The notes: generated by a model from the sequence alone, not told the origin. A stretch of 64,000 bases of DNA from Bradyrhizobium sp. NP1 (GCF_030378205.1 NZ_CP127385.1:5248001-5312000); one strand, 5' to 3'. Shown: positions 7,691-16,965, counted from the stretch's first letter. Made by a program: numbers and translations.

Positions 7691-9142
7691 GGGGGTCGGA
7701 GGCATATCCCGCTGCTCCGCCGGCTCCTCCTGCGCCCCCTCCCCGGCGAGGCGCGGCGGCCGCACCACCGTCACCGTGCAGGCGGCCTCGGAGGCGACCT
7801 TGGAGGCGACGCTGCCGAGCAGCGTACGCATCATCGAATTCTGCCGCGCCCCGATGATGATGTGGTCGACCTGGTTGGCATTGGCGAATTCGACGATCGC
7901 CGACGCCGGATCGATCGCCTCCAGCACGTGGGCCGTAAGCCGGCTGTCGTCGAGCTTGAGGGGCTGCGCCCAGTGATGCAGCGCGACCAGCCGTCCGACA
8001 TGCTTGTTGTTGCCGGATTCGTCGAGCGTGCGGTCGATGGTGATGCGGCCGAGCTTCAGCACATTGACGCAGGCGAGCCGCGCCGCCGGCAGCGTCGCCA
8101 GGATCTGCTGGGTCGTGACTCGCAGCGCCTCGTTCAGCGGCACCGAGCCTTCCTCGGTGTCGAGCGCGACCACCACGATCGGGCTGGAGGCGAGCTGGGC
8201 CGCGACGTCGGATTTCGGCCTTGGCAGTTGCAGGCCGCGGTTGAAGCGGCGCCGCCAGACGGTCGAGAGCGGATCGCGCTTCAGCCGTTCCGACCGCGCG
8301 GTCAGCTTGATCTGCCCGGGATGGGCGAGATCGAAGGCGAGCTGCGAGGCCGTGGGATAGCGCCAGACCGGCTCGATCTCCAGGCACCGCAGCACGACCT
8401 CCTGCAGCCAGGGCGGATAATCGGCCTTGAGAGCGCGCGGCGGGTATGGATCGCGCCACAACCGCCGGCGCATGCCGCGCAGCGTCTCGGTCTCGCCGAA
8501 CGGCCGTACCCCGGTGGTGAAGAAATAGAGCAGCACGCCGAGCGAGAACAGGTCGCTGCGCGGATCGTCGCGCACGCCCAGCAGGCGCTCCGGCGCCATG
8601 TAGGGCGCGGTCCCGTAAGGCAGGCGAAATTCCTCCTGCAACAGGTCCGGCAGGTGATTGTGATGCGACAGGCCGAAATCGATCAGCACTGCCTCGCCCG
8701 AGGGACGAAACATGATGCTCGACGGCTTGATGTCGTGATGGATGACGTTCTGCCGGTGCAGGTCGGCGAGCGCGGTCGCGATTTTCGCGACCATCTCCCT
8801 CGCCTCTTCATAGGCCAACGGCAGGTCGGGCAGCCGGCGGTACAGCGTTTGCCCGGCAATCTGCTCCATCACGACATAGGCCTGGCGCGCGAAATCGCCG
8901 GTGCCGAAACAGGCCGGCACGTGCGGGCCGGAGAGCCGCGGCAGGATCATCTGCTCCATCTCGAAACTGACGATCGCGGCCGGATCTTCCCCTTCCGCGA
9001 CCCGCGGGATCTTCATCAGCAGCGGCACCTCGACGCCGGGATGGGTGACGCTCCACAGCGTCGCCATGCCGCCGGAATGGACGCATTCGCCGACGGTAAA
9101 GCCGTCGATGACTGCGCCTGGCTCGATCCTCGGCCTCGCCAT
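7688..9142 (-). CDS. Ser/Thr protein kinase fused to a universal stress protein domain
   Basis: 484-aa fusion. The N-terminal Hanks-type kinase (about 1-290) has a glycine loop GECVHSGGMATLW, Lys in LLMKIPR, catalytic loop HHDIKPSS, LIDFG and GTAPYMAPE. The Mg-binding Asn expected five residues after the catalytic Asp is Ser. The C-terminal USP domain (about 317-470) begins IVVVALDTEEG and ends GARQNSMMRTLLGSVASKV, where the usual second Gly of the ATP motif is Gln. ATG 9142 begins MARPRIEPG; the same frame is open far upstream across the phosphoesterase gene but carries no homologous protein there. It starts 5 nt after the phosphoesterase stop, so the two form an operon. Confidence 0.88.
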   Translation of the reverse strand: MARPRIEPGAVIDGFTVGECVHSGGMATLWSVTHPGVEVPLLMKIPRVAEGEDPAAIVSFEMEQMILPRLSGPHVPACFGTGDFARQAYVVMEQIAGQTLYRRLPDLPLAYEEAREMVAKIATALADLHRQNVIHHDIKPSSIMFRPSGEAVLIDFGLSHHNHLPDLLQEEFRLPYGTAPYMAPERLLGVRDDPRSDLFSLGVLLYFFTTGVRPFGETETLRGMRRRLWRDPYPPRALKADYPPWLQEVVLRCLEIEPVWRYPTASQLAFDLAHPGQIKLTARSERLKRDPLSTVWRRRFNRGLQLPRPKSDVAAQLASSPIVVVALDTEEGSVPLNEALRVTTQQILATLPAARLACVNVLKLGRITIDRTLDESGNNKHVGRLVALHHWAQPLKLDDSRLTAHVLEAIDPASAIVEFANANQVDHIIIGARQNSMMRTLLGSVASKVASEAACTVTVVRPPRLAGEGAQEEPAEQRDMPPTP

Positions 9143-9147
9143 CGCGC

Positions 9148-9888
9148 TTAGCGCCCGATCGCCAGACGATCGGCCAGCCAGGACGGCAGGCCGTTTTCGC
9201 GGATGCGCCGGGCCGCCAGCTCGATGTCGTATGGCACGCGGCAATAGGTGATCTCGCCCGATGTCGTGTCGAACAGGACAAAACAGGCGGCCGGATTGCG
9301 GTCGCGCGGCTGCCCGACCGAGCCGAGCACGGCAAGCCACTGCCGGCCCTTCAGGAGCTGCACCGGCACGCCGGCCACCGGCACAAAGCTCGTCATCTTG
9401 GCCGCCGCCGACATCGAGTAGAGCGCGGGCACATGGATATGGCCACAGAACGTCACATGCGCCGACGTCGCCACCATGCTGCGGACTGCGTCCGCCGGGT
9501 CCTGCACATAGCGCCAACGCTGGGGATTCGAGGCCTCGGCATGGACGTAGAGGCGATCCTCCTCGGCAGCCGTCAGCGGCAGATCGGCAAGGAAACGGCG
9601 CTGGGCCGCGCCGAGCCGGCCCCGCGTCCATTCGATCGCGGCCTGGGCCTCGGCGTTCATGGTCGCGCTGAATTCCGAGATCGCGCTGTCGTGATTCCCC
9701 CTGATGGCGACGGCGCCGGCCTCGCAAAGCCCCATCACGGTGTCCACCGTCCATTCCGGATCGGCGCCATAGCCGACATAGTCGCCGAGCAGGATCATCC
9801 GCTCCGCGCCCCGCGCCCGCGCGGCCTCCAGACAGGCGGCGAAAGCCTGCCGGTTGGCGTGAATGTCGGCGAAGATGGCGAGCAGCAC
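9148..9888 (-). CDS. Calcineurin-like metallophosphoesterase
   Basis: 246-aa metallophosphoesterase with the full dinuclear-metal motif series: FADIHAN (DxH), GDYVGYG (GDxxG), GNHD, a His in LYVHAEA, and GHIH near the end. It resembles YfcE/Ap4A-hydrolase-like bacterial enzymes; the substrate (phosphoprotein, cyclic nucleotide or dinucleotide) cannot be told from sequence. GTG 9888 is chosen because GGAGG sits 5 nt upstream and gives the usual N-terminus (VLLAIFADIHANRQ). It is the first gene of an operon with the kinase-USP gene, so the pair may set opposing phosphorylation states. Confidence 0.88.
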   Translation of the reverse strand: MLLAIFADIHANRQAFAACLEAARARGAERMILLGDYVGYGADPEWTVDTVMGLCEAGAVAIRGNHDSAISEFSATMNAEAQAAIEWTRGRLGAAQRRFLADLPLTAAEEDRLYVHAEASNPQRWRYVQDPADAVRSMVATSAHVTFCGHIHVPALYSMSAAAKMTSFVPVAGVPVQLLKGRQWLAVLGSVGQPRDRNPAACFVLFDTTSGEITYCRVPYDIELAARRIRENGLPSWLADRLAIGR

Positions 9889-10058
9889 GGCTTCCTCCAC
9901 GGCCCACAAACACCGGCCGCCCGCCGGCCGGTTTGACCGGGGTCAAAGACCATGCGCCAACCGCATCGGGTTTTCCACCCATCCCGCTCCCGCCGGGTGG
10001 TTTCCGCCATCGCGATCTGCTAAAGCGCGGCGTAAAAACTCACATCCGAGAGCTGCCC

Positions 10059-11366
10059 ATGATCCCCCGCTACACCCGCCCGGAAATGGCCTCCATCTGG
10101 GAGGCGCAGACGCGTTTCAAGATCTGGTTCGAGATCGAGGCGCATGCGGCGGATGCGCTGGCAGAACTCGGCGTCATCCCCAAGGAAGCCGCCAAGACGA
10201 TCTGGGCCAAGGCCAGGGACGCCACCTTCGACGTTGCGCGGATCGACGAGATCGAGCGGGAGACCAGGCACGACGTCATCGCTTTCCTGACCCATCTCGC
10301 CGAGATCGTCGGGCCGGAAGCGCGCTTCGTGCACCAGGGCATGACCTCCTCCGACGTGCTGGACACCTGCCTCAACGTGCAGCTCGTGCGCGCCGCCGAT
10401 CTCTTGATCGCCGATGTCGACAAGGTGCTCGCCGCGCTGAAGAAGCGCGCCTTCGAGCACAAGATGACGCCTTCGATCGGTCGCTCCCACGGCATCCATG
10501 CCGAGCCCGTCACTTTCGGATTGAAGCTTGCCTACGCCTATGCGGAATTCTCCCGCGCCCGCGAGCGGCTGGTATCGGCCCGCAAGGAAGTCGCGACCTG
10601 CGCCATTTCCGGCGCGGTCGGCACCTTCGCCCAGATCGACCCGCGCGTCGAAGCCCATGTCGCCAAAGCCATGGGCCTCATCGTCGAGCCGATCTCGACC
10701 CAGGTGATCCCGCGCGACCGCCATGCGATGTATTTTGCCACCCTTGGCGTGGTTGCGTCCTCGATCGAGCGGCTGGCGACCGAGATCCGTCACATGCAGC
10801 GCACCGAGGTGCTGGAGGCGGAGGAGTTCTTCTCCGAGGGCCAGAAGGGCTCGTCGGCGATGCCGCACAAGCGCAACCCGGTGCTCTCGGAAAACCTCAC
10901 CGGCCTGGCGCGCATGGTGCGCGCCTATGTGACGCCGGCGCTGGAAAACGTCGTGCTCTGGCACGAGCGCGACATCTCGCATTCTTCCGTCGAGCGGATG
11001 ATCGGCCCCGATGCAACGGTGACGCTGGATTTCGCGCTCAACCGGCTGGCCGGCCTGATCGACAAGCTCCTGGTCTATCCGGCCAACATGCAGAAGAACC
11101 TCGACCGCCTCGGCGGGCTCGTGCATTCGCAGCGTGTCCTGATCGCGCTGACGCAGAAGGGCGCGAGCCGCGAGGATGCCTACCGCTTCGTGCAGCGCAA
11201 CGCGATGCCGGTGTGGCGCGGTGAAGGCGACTTCAAGACGCTGCTGAAGAACGACGCCGACGTGAAGAAATATTTGAGCGACGCCGAGATCGAGGAGCAG
11301 TTCGACCTCGGCTATCACCTCAAGCACGTCGACACGATCTTCCGCCGCGTGTTCGGCAAGGCGTGA
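10059..11366 (+). CDS. purB: Adenylosuccinate lyase
   Basis: 435-aa cytoplasmic enzyme of the fumarase/aspartase superfamily. It cleaves SAICAR to AICAR and adenylosuccinate to AMP, two steps of purine synthesis. Diagnostic segments: FVHQGMTSSDVLDT, GRSHGIHAEPVTFG with catalytic His, and the superfamily signature GSSAMPHKRNP. The start MIPRYTRPEMASIW at 10059 fits the family; the longer frame from 9933 is an extension. It is separated from the purCSQL genes by 20 kb. Its stop lies 7 bp from the convergent DUF2235 gene. Confidence 0.97.
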   Translation: MIPRYTRPEMASIWEAQTRFKIWFEIEAHAADALAELGVIPKEAAKTIWAKARDATFDVARIDEIERETRHDVIAFLTHLAEIVGPEARFVHQGMTSSDVLDTCLNVQLVRAADLLIADVDKVLAALKKRAFEHKMTPSIGRSHGIHAEPVTFGLKLAYAYAEFSRARERLVSARKEVATCAISGAVGTFAQIDPRVEAHVAKAMGLIVEPISTQVIPRDRHAMYFATLGVVASSIERLATEIRHMQRTEVLEAEEFFSEGQKGSSAMPHKRNPVLSENLTGLARMVRAYVTPALENVVLWHERDISHSSVERMIGPDATVTLDFALNRLAGLIDKLLVYPANMQKNLDRLGGLVHSQRVLIALTQKGASREDAYRFVQRNAMPVWRGEGDFKTLLKNDADVKKYLSDAEIEEQFDLGYHLKHVDTIFRRVFGKA

Positions 11367-11372
11367 GGCGGC

Positions 11373-13805
11373 CTATAGTTTTTTCAGCGTAACGGTCGCC
11401 GATCCCAGGTTGTTGTCGTAGAAGGCCGTGAACAACCACGGGAAGAAGATCGAGGTGTCGTTGACGTAGACGAACACCTCGCCGTCGCTGCGGGCAGTGA
11501 AATTCGCAACCCAGCGGCGGCCATCCGCGGGGTCCTGCCTGAACGCAGGCAGATGTTCCTCGAATCCCGTGCTGCCGACGCGCAGGATCGGCGCGAACCA
11601 GTTCGACCAGATCAGCCGCTTGAACGGCACACCCGGTAATTGCGTCCAGCGCGAGCGGGCAAATCCGGTCGGATCGGTCGGGATGTCCCGATCGATCCAG
11701 GGATCGTCGGCAGGCACCGTCAGCGCGACCTGGTACTGCTCGCCGTGTTTGACCTTGAGGCCCGTGGGATAGCACAGTTTTTTTGTGCGGAAGACGTTGT
11801 CGTAGTTGGCCGACGCCTGAGCCTGGATTTCGGTTTCTCTCACCTCGAGCCCGCCGCCAGTGCTCTTGCAGATCAGGCCGAGCGTGTTCGCGGTGCCGAA
11901 CGCAAGCCACCAGAACAGCCACCACATGATGGCGGCCGGCAGGATCCAGTGCGTCAGCAGATAGAACGCTGCGCGGTACTCGCTGCGCCGGCGCAAGCGA
12001 TAGACGAATGCCCGCCAGCCGGTCAGTTCGCGATAGCCCCGCGGCGAATACCAGGCGATGCGGGCGACGTCGCGCACCGTCTGTCGCAGCACCGTCCCGG
12101 CGTACAGGAACAGGGCGGCAGCGACGCCGCCGATCAGCACGAAGCCGGGCGCGTTGCGAAAGGCGACGAACCAGGGATCGAGCATGCCCGGCAGGAACGA
12201 GGCGGCCGCATTGACGACCGGATTGACGAAGGAGCCGACCAGGTCGAGCCCGAAGCCCGGCGCATAGATCACGAAGAACGGAATGGCGGCGACGAACAGC
12301 GTGGCGAACACGGTGAGGAAATAGGCGACGCGGCGCAGCCAGATCCAGTCCCAGACGTCATCCTGGACATGGGAGCGCAGCTCACCCTGGTCCGGCGCAT
12401 GCGTCCCTTCGACCGCCGTTGCGGCCTCGTCGAGATATCTGTAGTGCGCGGGAATGACGACGGGCGCGTAGCGGTCGGTGCCCGCAAGCATGCGCTGGAA
12501 CACTGCCCCGTGGATCGTCGGATTCGGCGGGGCCGGCACCCTGCCCGCGACCCTGTCGCGCAGGCTCGGATGCAGGTCCGCCAGGATCTCGCGTTGTGGA
12601 TCTTTCCGGTGGAACAGCATGCGCCAGATCCGCCGTGCATCGTCGCGCAGCGACAGCTTGTAGGGCGGCTCGCTGTAGATCTCGAGCAGGTTGCGCGGCT
12701 TGTAGCGATAGTAGCCCGCCAGACCCTTGCGGGAATCGTTGAGCTTGTCGTACGGATCGATCCGGGGATCGAGCACGGCGTCGCGCTGATCGTCGAGATA
12801 GAGCAGCCCATAGGGCCTGGCGCGATCCATCATCCAGTCCAGCGCAACGTAGGACAGCCCGTTCTGCGGATAGCCGCCGCCGATATCCGAATGCACGCCG
12901 GTGAACCAGACCTGGCTGATGCGCTCGCGATCGCAAGCCGGCAGGTCGGTCCGCAAATGCGGCGGCGGATCGGCGCGCCTTGCCGCCGCGCCGCGCGGAT
13001 CGTAGTTGATGTCGAACAGCCAGGTCTTCTTCGCACTCCCCTCGACCTCGGCCGCGCCGCGAACATAGCGCTCGTCCCAGATCACCGGGCTGAAGGCGTC
13101 GCGCTCCTCCTCCAAGGCGAGCGCATGGCAGGCGCGATGGACCTTCGCGTTCATGAACTGGTCCGGCATCGACAATGGCCAGATCCAGTAGTCGATGGCG
13201 CGCGTCATCTCCTGGATCGGCCCGCCATAGGCGGCGACCGTGTCCCAGACTCCCACGAAGCGGATGCTCTCGACATCGATCATCGCTTCGACGCGCACGG
13301 CCTTGCCCGTGATGCGGCGCCAGAGGCGGATCAGGACGTCACGAAAGCCGCGCAGGTCGATGCCGAAATGGCCGAGAAACTTCAGGATGCCGCCGTTGAA
13401 GCGGCGGCGATAGGCGCGGTAGGCGTCGGCGGCAAAGCGCGCCAGATCCGCCTCGTTGTTGTCGTAGGGAACGAGCCCCTGCGTAGCGATCAGTCCCGCC
13501 ACGATGCGGATGGTGAAGGCGCCGCGGCTGAAACCGAAGCAGTAGATGCTGTCGCCGGGCCGGTAGTTGCGGCAACAGAAGCTGTAGATCGCAAGCACGT
13601 TGCGCTTCAGTCCGAAGCCGAAAACGCCCCCCAGAATCGCGAACAGCTTGAACGATGAGGTGCCGACGCCGTCGTCATAGAAGGCGATCTGGCGTTCGAC
13701 ATCGCGCAGGTCGAGAACCTGAAACAGGCGCCAGACATTGGTCTTGAGGAGCGCGGCCGCGCTGTTGCCGGTGCCGTCCGACAACAGGACGATGTTCCTC
13801 GCCAT
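11373..13805 (-). CDS. DUF2235 (Tle1-like alpha/beta hydrolase) membrane protein
   Basis: 810-aa protein. The N-terminal half is a DUF2235 hydrolase domain: SDGTGNS at the start, nucleophile elbow GFSRGAFT near residue 100, VGVWDTVAAYG, and SDIGGGYP near the catalytic Asp. The C-terminal half carries three hydrophobic regions (YFLTVFATLFVAAIPFFVIY and two more) and a soluble tail. Some family members are type VI secretion phospholipases (Tle1), but no vgrG, PAAR or immunity gene lies beside it, so a housekeeping membrane-lipid role is equally possible. ATG 13805 is preferred (GGGAGG just upstream). Confidence 0.85.
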   Translation of the reverse strand: MARNIVLLSDGTGNSAAALLKTNVWRLFQVLDLRDVERQIAFYDDGVGTSSFKLFAILGGVFGFGLKRNVLAIYSFCCRNYRPGDSIYCFGFSRGAFTIRIVAGLIATQGLVPYDNNEADLARFAADAYRAYRRRFNGGILKFLGHFGIDLRGFRDVLIRLWRRITGKAVRVEAMIDVESIRFVGVWDTVAAYGGPIQEMTRAIDYWIWPLSMPDQFMNAKVHRACHALALEEERDAFSPVIWDERYVRGAAEVEGSAKKTWLFDINYDPRGAAARRADPPPHLRTDLPACDRERISQVWFTGVHSDIGGGYPQNGLSYVALDWMMDRARPYGLLYLDDQRDAVLDPRIDPYDKLNDSRKGLAGYYRYKPRNLLEIYSEPPYKLSLRDDARRIWRMLFHRKDPQREILADLHPSLRDRVAGRVPAPPNPTIHGAVFQRMLAGTDRYAPVVIPAHYRYLDEAATAVEGTHAPDQGELRSHVQDDVWDWIWLRRVAYFLTVFATLFVAAIPFFVIYAPGFGLDLVGSFVNPVVNAAASFLPGMLDPWFVAFRNAPGFVLIGGVAAALFLYAGTVLRQTVRDVARIAWYSPRGYRELTGWRAFVYRLRRRSEYRAAFYLLTHWILPAAIMWWLFWWLAFGTANTLGLICKSTGGGLEVRETEIQAQASANYDNVFRTKKLCYPTGLKVKHGEQYQVALTVPADDPWIDRDIPTDPTGFARSRWTQLPGVPFKRLIWSNWFAPILRVGSTGFEEHLPAFRQDPADGRRWVANFTARSDGEVFVYVNDTSIFFPWLFTAFYDNNLGSATVTLKKL

Positions 13806-13914
13806 GGCCTCCCCCGCCCCGGATCTGTCGTCCTTCAGGCTGAAGCCAAATTGCGGGGAAAGCAAGCTGCCATCAAAAGCGGGAACGCGACAAGCCGCGA
13901 GCAGCGTGCTCGCC

Positions 13915-14466
13915 TCAGCTCGACGTGCCCCTGATCATCCGCAGCGCCACCTGGTCACGCTTGACGAAATGATGCCAGATTGCCGCGGCGACGTGCAGCA
14001 CGACCAGCGCCAGCAGCACATAGGCGAACAGGATGTGGCGATCCTCGTAGGCGTTCGCCGCCGCCTTGTCGGGCGAGGTGAACTGCGGCACGTTGAACAG
14101 GCCGAAAAAGCTCGCATAGCTCGGCGTGTGCGCGCCCGAATGCGCCCAGCCGAGCATCGCGACAAGGATGGTGCAGCCATAGAGCAGCCAGTGATTGACC
14201 TGAGCCACCAAGCTCTGCCAGCGCGGCATATCCTTTGGCATCGCCGGGGTCGGATTGACGCCGCGCCAGAGCAGGCGGATCACCGTCAGCAACAGCACGA
14301 GATAGCCGATGTCGGCGTGGATCGAGCGATAGAACAGGCGGTCGGCGCGCGCTGGAATGTGATTCATCCACCAGCCATAGGCGATCATGCCGATGATCGC
14401 GATGCCCAGAATCCAGTGAAAGGCGCGCGAGATTGTGCCCCAGTTCGACCGCGAATTACGTATCAT
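13915..14466 (-). CDS. Cytochrome b561 family protein
   Basis: 183-aa four-helix inner-membrane cytochrome. Candidate haem-ligand histidines lie in each helix: FHWILGI (helix 1), IHADIGY (helix 2), NHWLLYG (helix 3) and LHVAAAIWHHF (helix 4). Proteins of this family (YodB/CybB type) pass electrons from quinol to periplasmic acceptors or oxidise superoxide to oxygen. ATG 14466 starts MIRNSRSNW; the longer frame to 14652 overlaps the murI start and is not family-like. Single-gene unit, 109 bp upstream of DUF2235 on the same strand. Confidence 0.9.
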   Translation of the reverse strand: MIRNSRSNWGTISRAFHWILGIAIIGMIAYGWWMNHIPARADRLFYRSIHADIGYLVLLLTVIRLLWRGVNPTPAMPKDMPRWQSLVAQVNHWLLYGCTILVAMLGWAHSGAHTPSYASFFGLFNVPQFTSPDKAAANAYEDRHILFAYVLLALVVLHVAAAIWHHFVKRDQVALRMIRGTSS

Positions 14467-14636
14467 TGGCTGCGAAATCCCCCGACCCTGCCCCACGACG
14501 CGCCCTGATAGCCTCCCGCGGCAGCCAAGGCGACTTGAATCGTTCCAAAATCGGCCGGATGCGGCCGATCCCGGGCCGCGCCTTGGAGTTGCCAAAAACA
14601 ACTGAATGGTAACCGCGGATCGGCTAAAATCGTACC

Positions 14637-15434
14637 GTGGCAGGCTTTCCAACCATTCTGGTATTCGATTCCGGTCTCGGCGGCCTCACCGTGCTGCGCG
14701 AGATCGTCGCAGCGCGCCCGGACGCGCATTACGTCTACGTCGCCGACGATGCGTTCTTCCCCTATGGCCATCACGGCGAGGACGCGATCGTCGCGCGCGT
14801 GGTGCCGCTGATCGGCGACCTGATCGCAGCCCATCGTCCAGACCTCGTGGTGATCGCCTGCAACACCGCCTCCACCCTCGTGATGTCCTATCTGCGCGAG
14901 GCCTACAAAATTCCCTTTGTCGGCACCGTGCCGGCCATCAAGCCGGCCTGCGCGCAGTCGAGGACCAAGCGCGTCTCCGTGCTCGGCACCAAGGGCACCG
15001 TGAAGCGCGAATATACCAGGGCCCTGATCCGCGACTTCGCGCAGGGTTGCGAGGTGACGCTGGTGGGCTCGCCCGAGCTTGCTTCACTGGCGGAAGCCGC
15101 GCTCAGCGGCCACGAGGTCGGCGACGGGGAGATCCTCGCCGAGCTCGAACCGTGCTTCGTCGGCGCGGCCGACGACGAAACCGCGCGCACCGACACCATC
15201 GTGCTCGCCTGCACGCATTATCCGCTCTTGCTCGAGCGCCTGACCCGCCTTGCACCCTGGCCAGTCGACTGGATCGATCCGGCGCCTGCGATCGCGCGCC
15301 GCGTGGTCGATCTGATCGGCAAGCCCGGCCGCCAGAGCGACAAGGCCGGTGCCGAGATGATCTTCACCTCGAACCGGCCGCACACGCTGAGCCGCGCCCT
15401 GATGCCGTTCTTCGGCGGCCGCGTGCCCGCCTGA
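14637..15434 (+). CDS. murI: Glutamate racemase
   Basis: 265-aa cofactor-independent racemase that makes D-glutamate for peptidoglycan. It has the two-Cys catalytic pair: Cys in VIACNTAST (about 75) and Cys in LACTHYP (about 192). The N-terminal FDSGLGGLTVL motif holds the catalytic Asp/Ser region. Translation starts at GTG 14637 (MAGFPTI), the only plausible start before the conserved core. It is followed 22 bp later by an aldolase gene with its own Shine-Dalgarno. Confidence 0.96.
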   Translation: MAGFPTILVFDSGLGGLTVLREIVAARPDAHYVYVADDAFFPYGHHGEDAIVARVVPLIGDLIAAHRPDLVVIACNTASTLVMSYLREAYKIPFVGTVPAIKPACAQSRTKRVSVLGTKGTVKREYTRALIRDFAQGCEVTLVGSPELASLAEAALSGHEVGDGEILAELEPCFVGAADDETARTDTIVLACTHYPLLLERLTRLAPWPVDWIDPAPAIARRVVDLIGKPGRQSDKAGAEMIFTSNRPHTLSRALMPFFGGRVPA

Positions 15435-15456
15435 TCCAGTTCTTGCCGGAGGCGTC

Positions 15457-16233
15457 ATGTCTGCGACACCGATCCCGCTCAACCGTCTGCGGCAGGAATG
15501 GCGCGAGGGCCGTCCCACCTTCGGGGCGATCGCGACGATCCCGAGCATCCAGACCGTGCAGATCATGGCGCGCTCCGGGCTCGACTGGATCATCGTCGAT
15601 CTCGAGCATGGTCCGATCGACCTCTCCGCTGCGCATGGGATGATCACGGCGACATCGGGCACGCCCTGCGTGCCGTTCGCGCGGATCGCCGCCAACGAGC
15701 CATGGCTCGCCAAGGCGCCGATGGATATCGGCGCGCTCGGCATCAATTTTCCGATGATCTGCAGCCGCGAAGAAGCCGAGAAGGCGGTGCGTGCCGTGCG
15801 CTATCCGCCCAGGGGCGAGCGGCTCTGGGGGCCGTTCCACACCCCGTTCCGCTGGGGCGTCTCGATGGCCGACTACATGGCGACCGCCGACGACGACATG
15901 ATCTGCATGATCACGATCGAGCATGTCGAGGCGGTGAACCGCATCGACGAGATCATGGCAACGCCCGGCATCGACGTTGCCGTGATCGGGCCCGGCGATC
16001 TCGCGACCTCGATCAACAAGCGCGGCCAGATGGACGATCCCGAGCTGCTCGAGCTGATGGCCCGTGCGGAAGCCGGCATCCTCAAAAGCGGCGTCGTGAT
16101 CGGCGGTGTGGCCCGCACCGCGGAGCAGGCCAACCGCATGATCGACCGCGGCTACCTTGCGCTCGCGCTGGGCTTCGATTGGTCGCTGTTCCAGCGCGGC
16201 ATCGCCGCAAGCCTCGAGGGCATCCGGCGCTAG
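15457..16233 (+). CDS. HpcH/HpaI-type class II aldolase
   Basis: 258-aa aldolase/citrate-lyase family protein that cleaves or forms 4-hydroxy-2-oxoacids with a divalent metal. Family landmarks: GLDWIIVDLEHGPID, ITIEHVEAVNRID with metal-binding Glu, and VAVIGPGDLATSI with metal-binding Asp. The start is firm: GGAGG sits 5 nt before ATG 15457. The substrate cannot be fixed; homologues act on 2-keto-3-deoxy sugar acids or hydroxy-ketoheptanedioate, but no sugar or aromatic pathway genes are near. Confidence 0.9.
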   Translation: MSATPIPLNRLRQEWREGRPTFGAIATIPSIQTVQIMARSGLDWIIVDLEHGPIDLSAAHGMITATSGTPCVPFARIAANEPWLAKAPMDIGALGINFPMICSREEAEKAVRAVRYPPRGERLWGPFHTPFRWGVSMADYMATADDDMICMITIEHVEAVNRIDEIMATPGIDVAVIGPGDLATSINKRGQMDDPELLELMARAEAGILKSGVVIGGVARTAEQANRMIDRGYLALALGFDWSLFQRGIAASLEGIRR

Positions 16234-16283
16234 CCGTCCCACCGGTCAGCTGCTTCACCCCGCTTCCTGCAGGCGCGGCGCTG

Positions 16284-16361
16284 CTAGTGGAGCGGATTTG
16301 ACGTTCGCTTCCCGTTTGCCGCGATTCCCTTATGCGAACGTCAAATCCAAAGCTCCACTAG
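16284..16361. repeat. Long imperfect palindrome (hairpin) after the aldolase gene
   Basis: The arms CTAGTGGAGC and GGATTTGACGTTCGC are mirrored by GCGAACGTCAAATCC and GCTCCACTAG, giving about 25 paired positions around a 25-nt loop with a small AAA bulge. No U-tract follows, so it is more like a REP-type palindrome than a simple terminator. Confidence 0.75.
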
Positions 16362-16387
16362 AAACAATAACTTGCCAGCGGCCCTTT

Positions 16388-16440
16388 GATTCCAACATTC
16401 GCAAAAGAGCCTGCTACAACGGGATGCGAATGTTAGAATC
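16388..16440. repeat. Inverted repeat before the cupin gene
   Basis: GATTCCAACATTCGC (16388-16402) and GCGAATGTTAGAATC (16426-16440) pair at 14 of 15 positions across a 23-nt spacer. It ends 36 bp before the cupin ATG, so it may be an operator or leader hairpin for that gene, or a second palindromic repeat beside the one at 16284. Confidence 0.6.
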
Positions 16441-16476
16441 GGACCACCAGGCTCCCCGGTCTTCAGGAGGAAGTTC

Positions 16477-16866
16477 ATGCTCAAGAAGTTTGTTTTAGCA
16501 TTTTCCATCACGGCGCTCGCATTCGCCGGCGCCGCCATCGCCCAGCAAGGCGGCATCAAGCGCACCCCACTGCAGAAGGTCGAATTCCCCGACGGGTATG
16601 TCACAGTGACCGGCATCGCCGAGATTCCGGCCGGCGGCGCCGCGGGGCGTCACACCCATCCCGGAATCGAGACCGGCTACGTGCTGGAGGGCGAAGCCGA
16701 TCTCTTGATCGAGGGGCAGCCGCCGCTGCACCTGAAGGCCGGCGATTCCTACCAGATTCCGGCGGGCGCCATTCACGATGCCAAGGTGTCGGGCGACAAG
16801 TCGACGAAAGTGCTGGGAGTCTATGTGGTGGACAAGACCAGGCCGCTGGCCTCGCCCGCGCCTTGA
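16477..16866 (+). CDS. Secreted cupin-domain protein
   Basis: 129-aa small single-cupin protein with a Sec signal peptide (MLKKFVLAFSITALAFAGAAIAQ, cleavage near AIAQ). The cupin metal motif 1 is visible as RHTHPGIETGYVLEGE and motif 2 as YQIPAGAIHDAKV, supplying His and Glu ligands. AGGAGG lies 6 nt before the ATG. Periplasmic cupins of this size are mostly uncharacterised. It follows two inverted repeats and is monocistronic by spacing. Confidence 0.88.
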   Translation: MLKKFVLAFSITALAFAGAAIAQQGGIKRTPLQKVEFPDGYVTVTGIAEIPAGGAAGRHTHPGIETGYVLEGEADLLIEGQPPLHLKAGDSYQIPAGAIHDAKVSGDKSTKVLGVYVVDKTRPLASPAP

Positions 16867-16965
16867 TCCACGCTGGCGCAAGCCCCGTCGTATCGTGCTA
16901 GACAGAGAGCGTGAGCGCCAGCGCTCGCGCCTTCCCCGTTCCTAGCTGCGATAGATCAAAGACCA

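Noticed and set aside
9143..9982. Extension of the kinase-USP frame by 280 codons
   Set aside because: This stretch encodes the metallophosphoesterase in another frame; the extension has no protein-like motifs.
11640..13658. 672-codon plus-strand open frame across the DUF2235 gene
   Set aside because: Arg/Asp/Gln-rich shadow translation with no motifs; the minus-strand DUF2235 protein is clear.
11373..13805. Type VI secretion effector locus
   Set aside because: DUF2235 can be Tle1-like, but no vgrG, PAAR, hcp or immunity gene is nearby.
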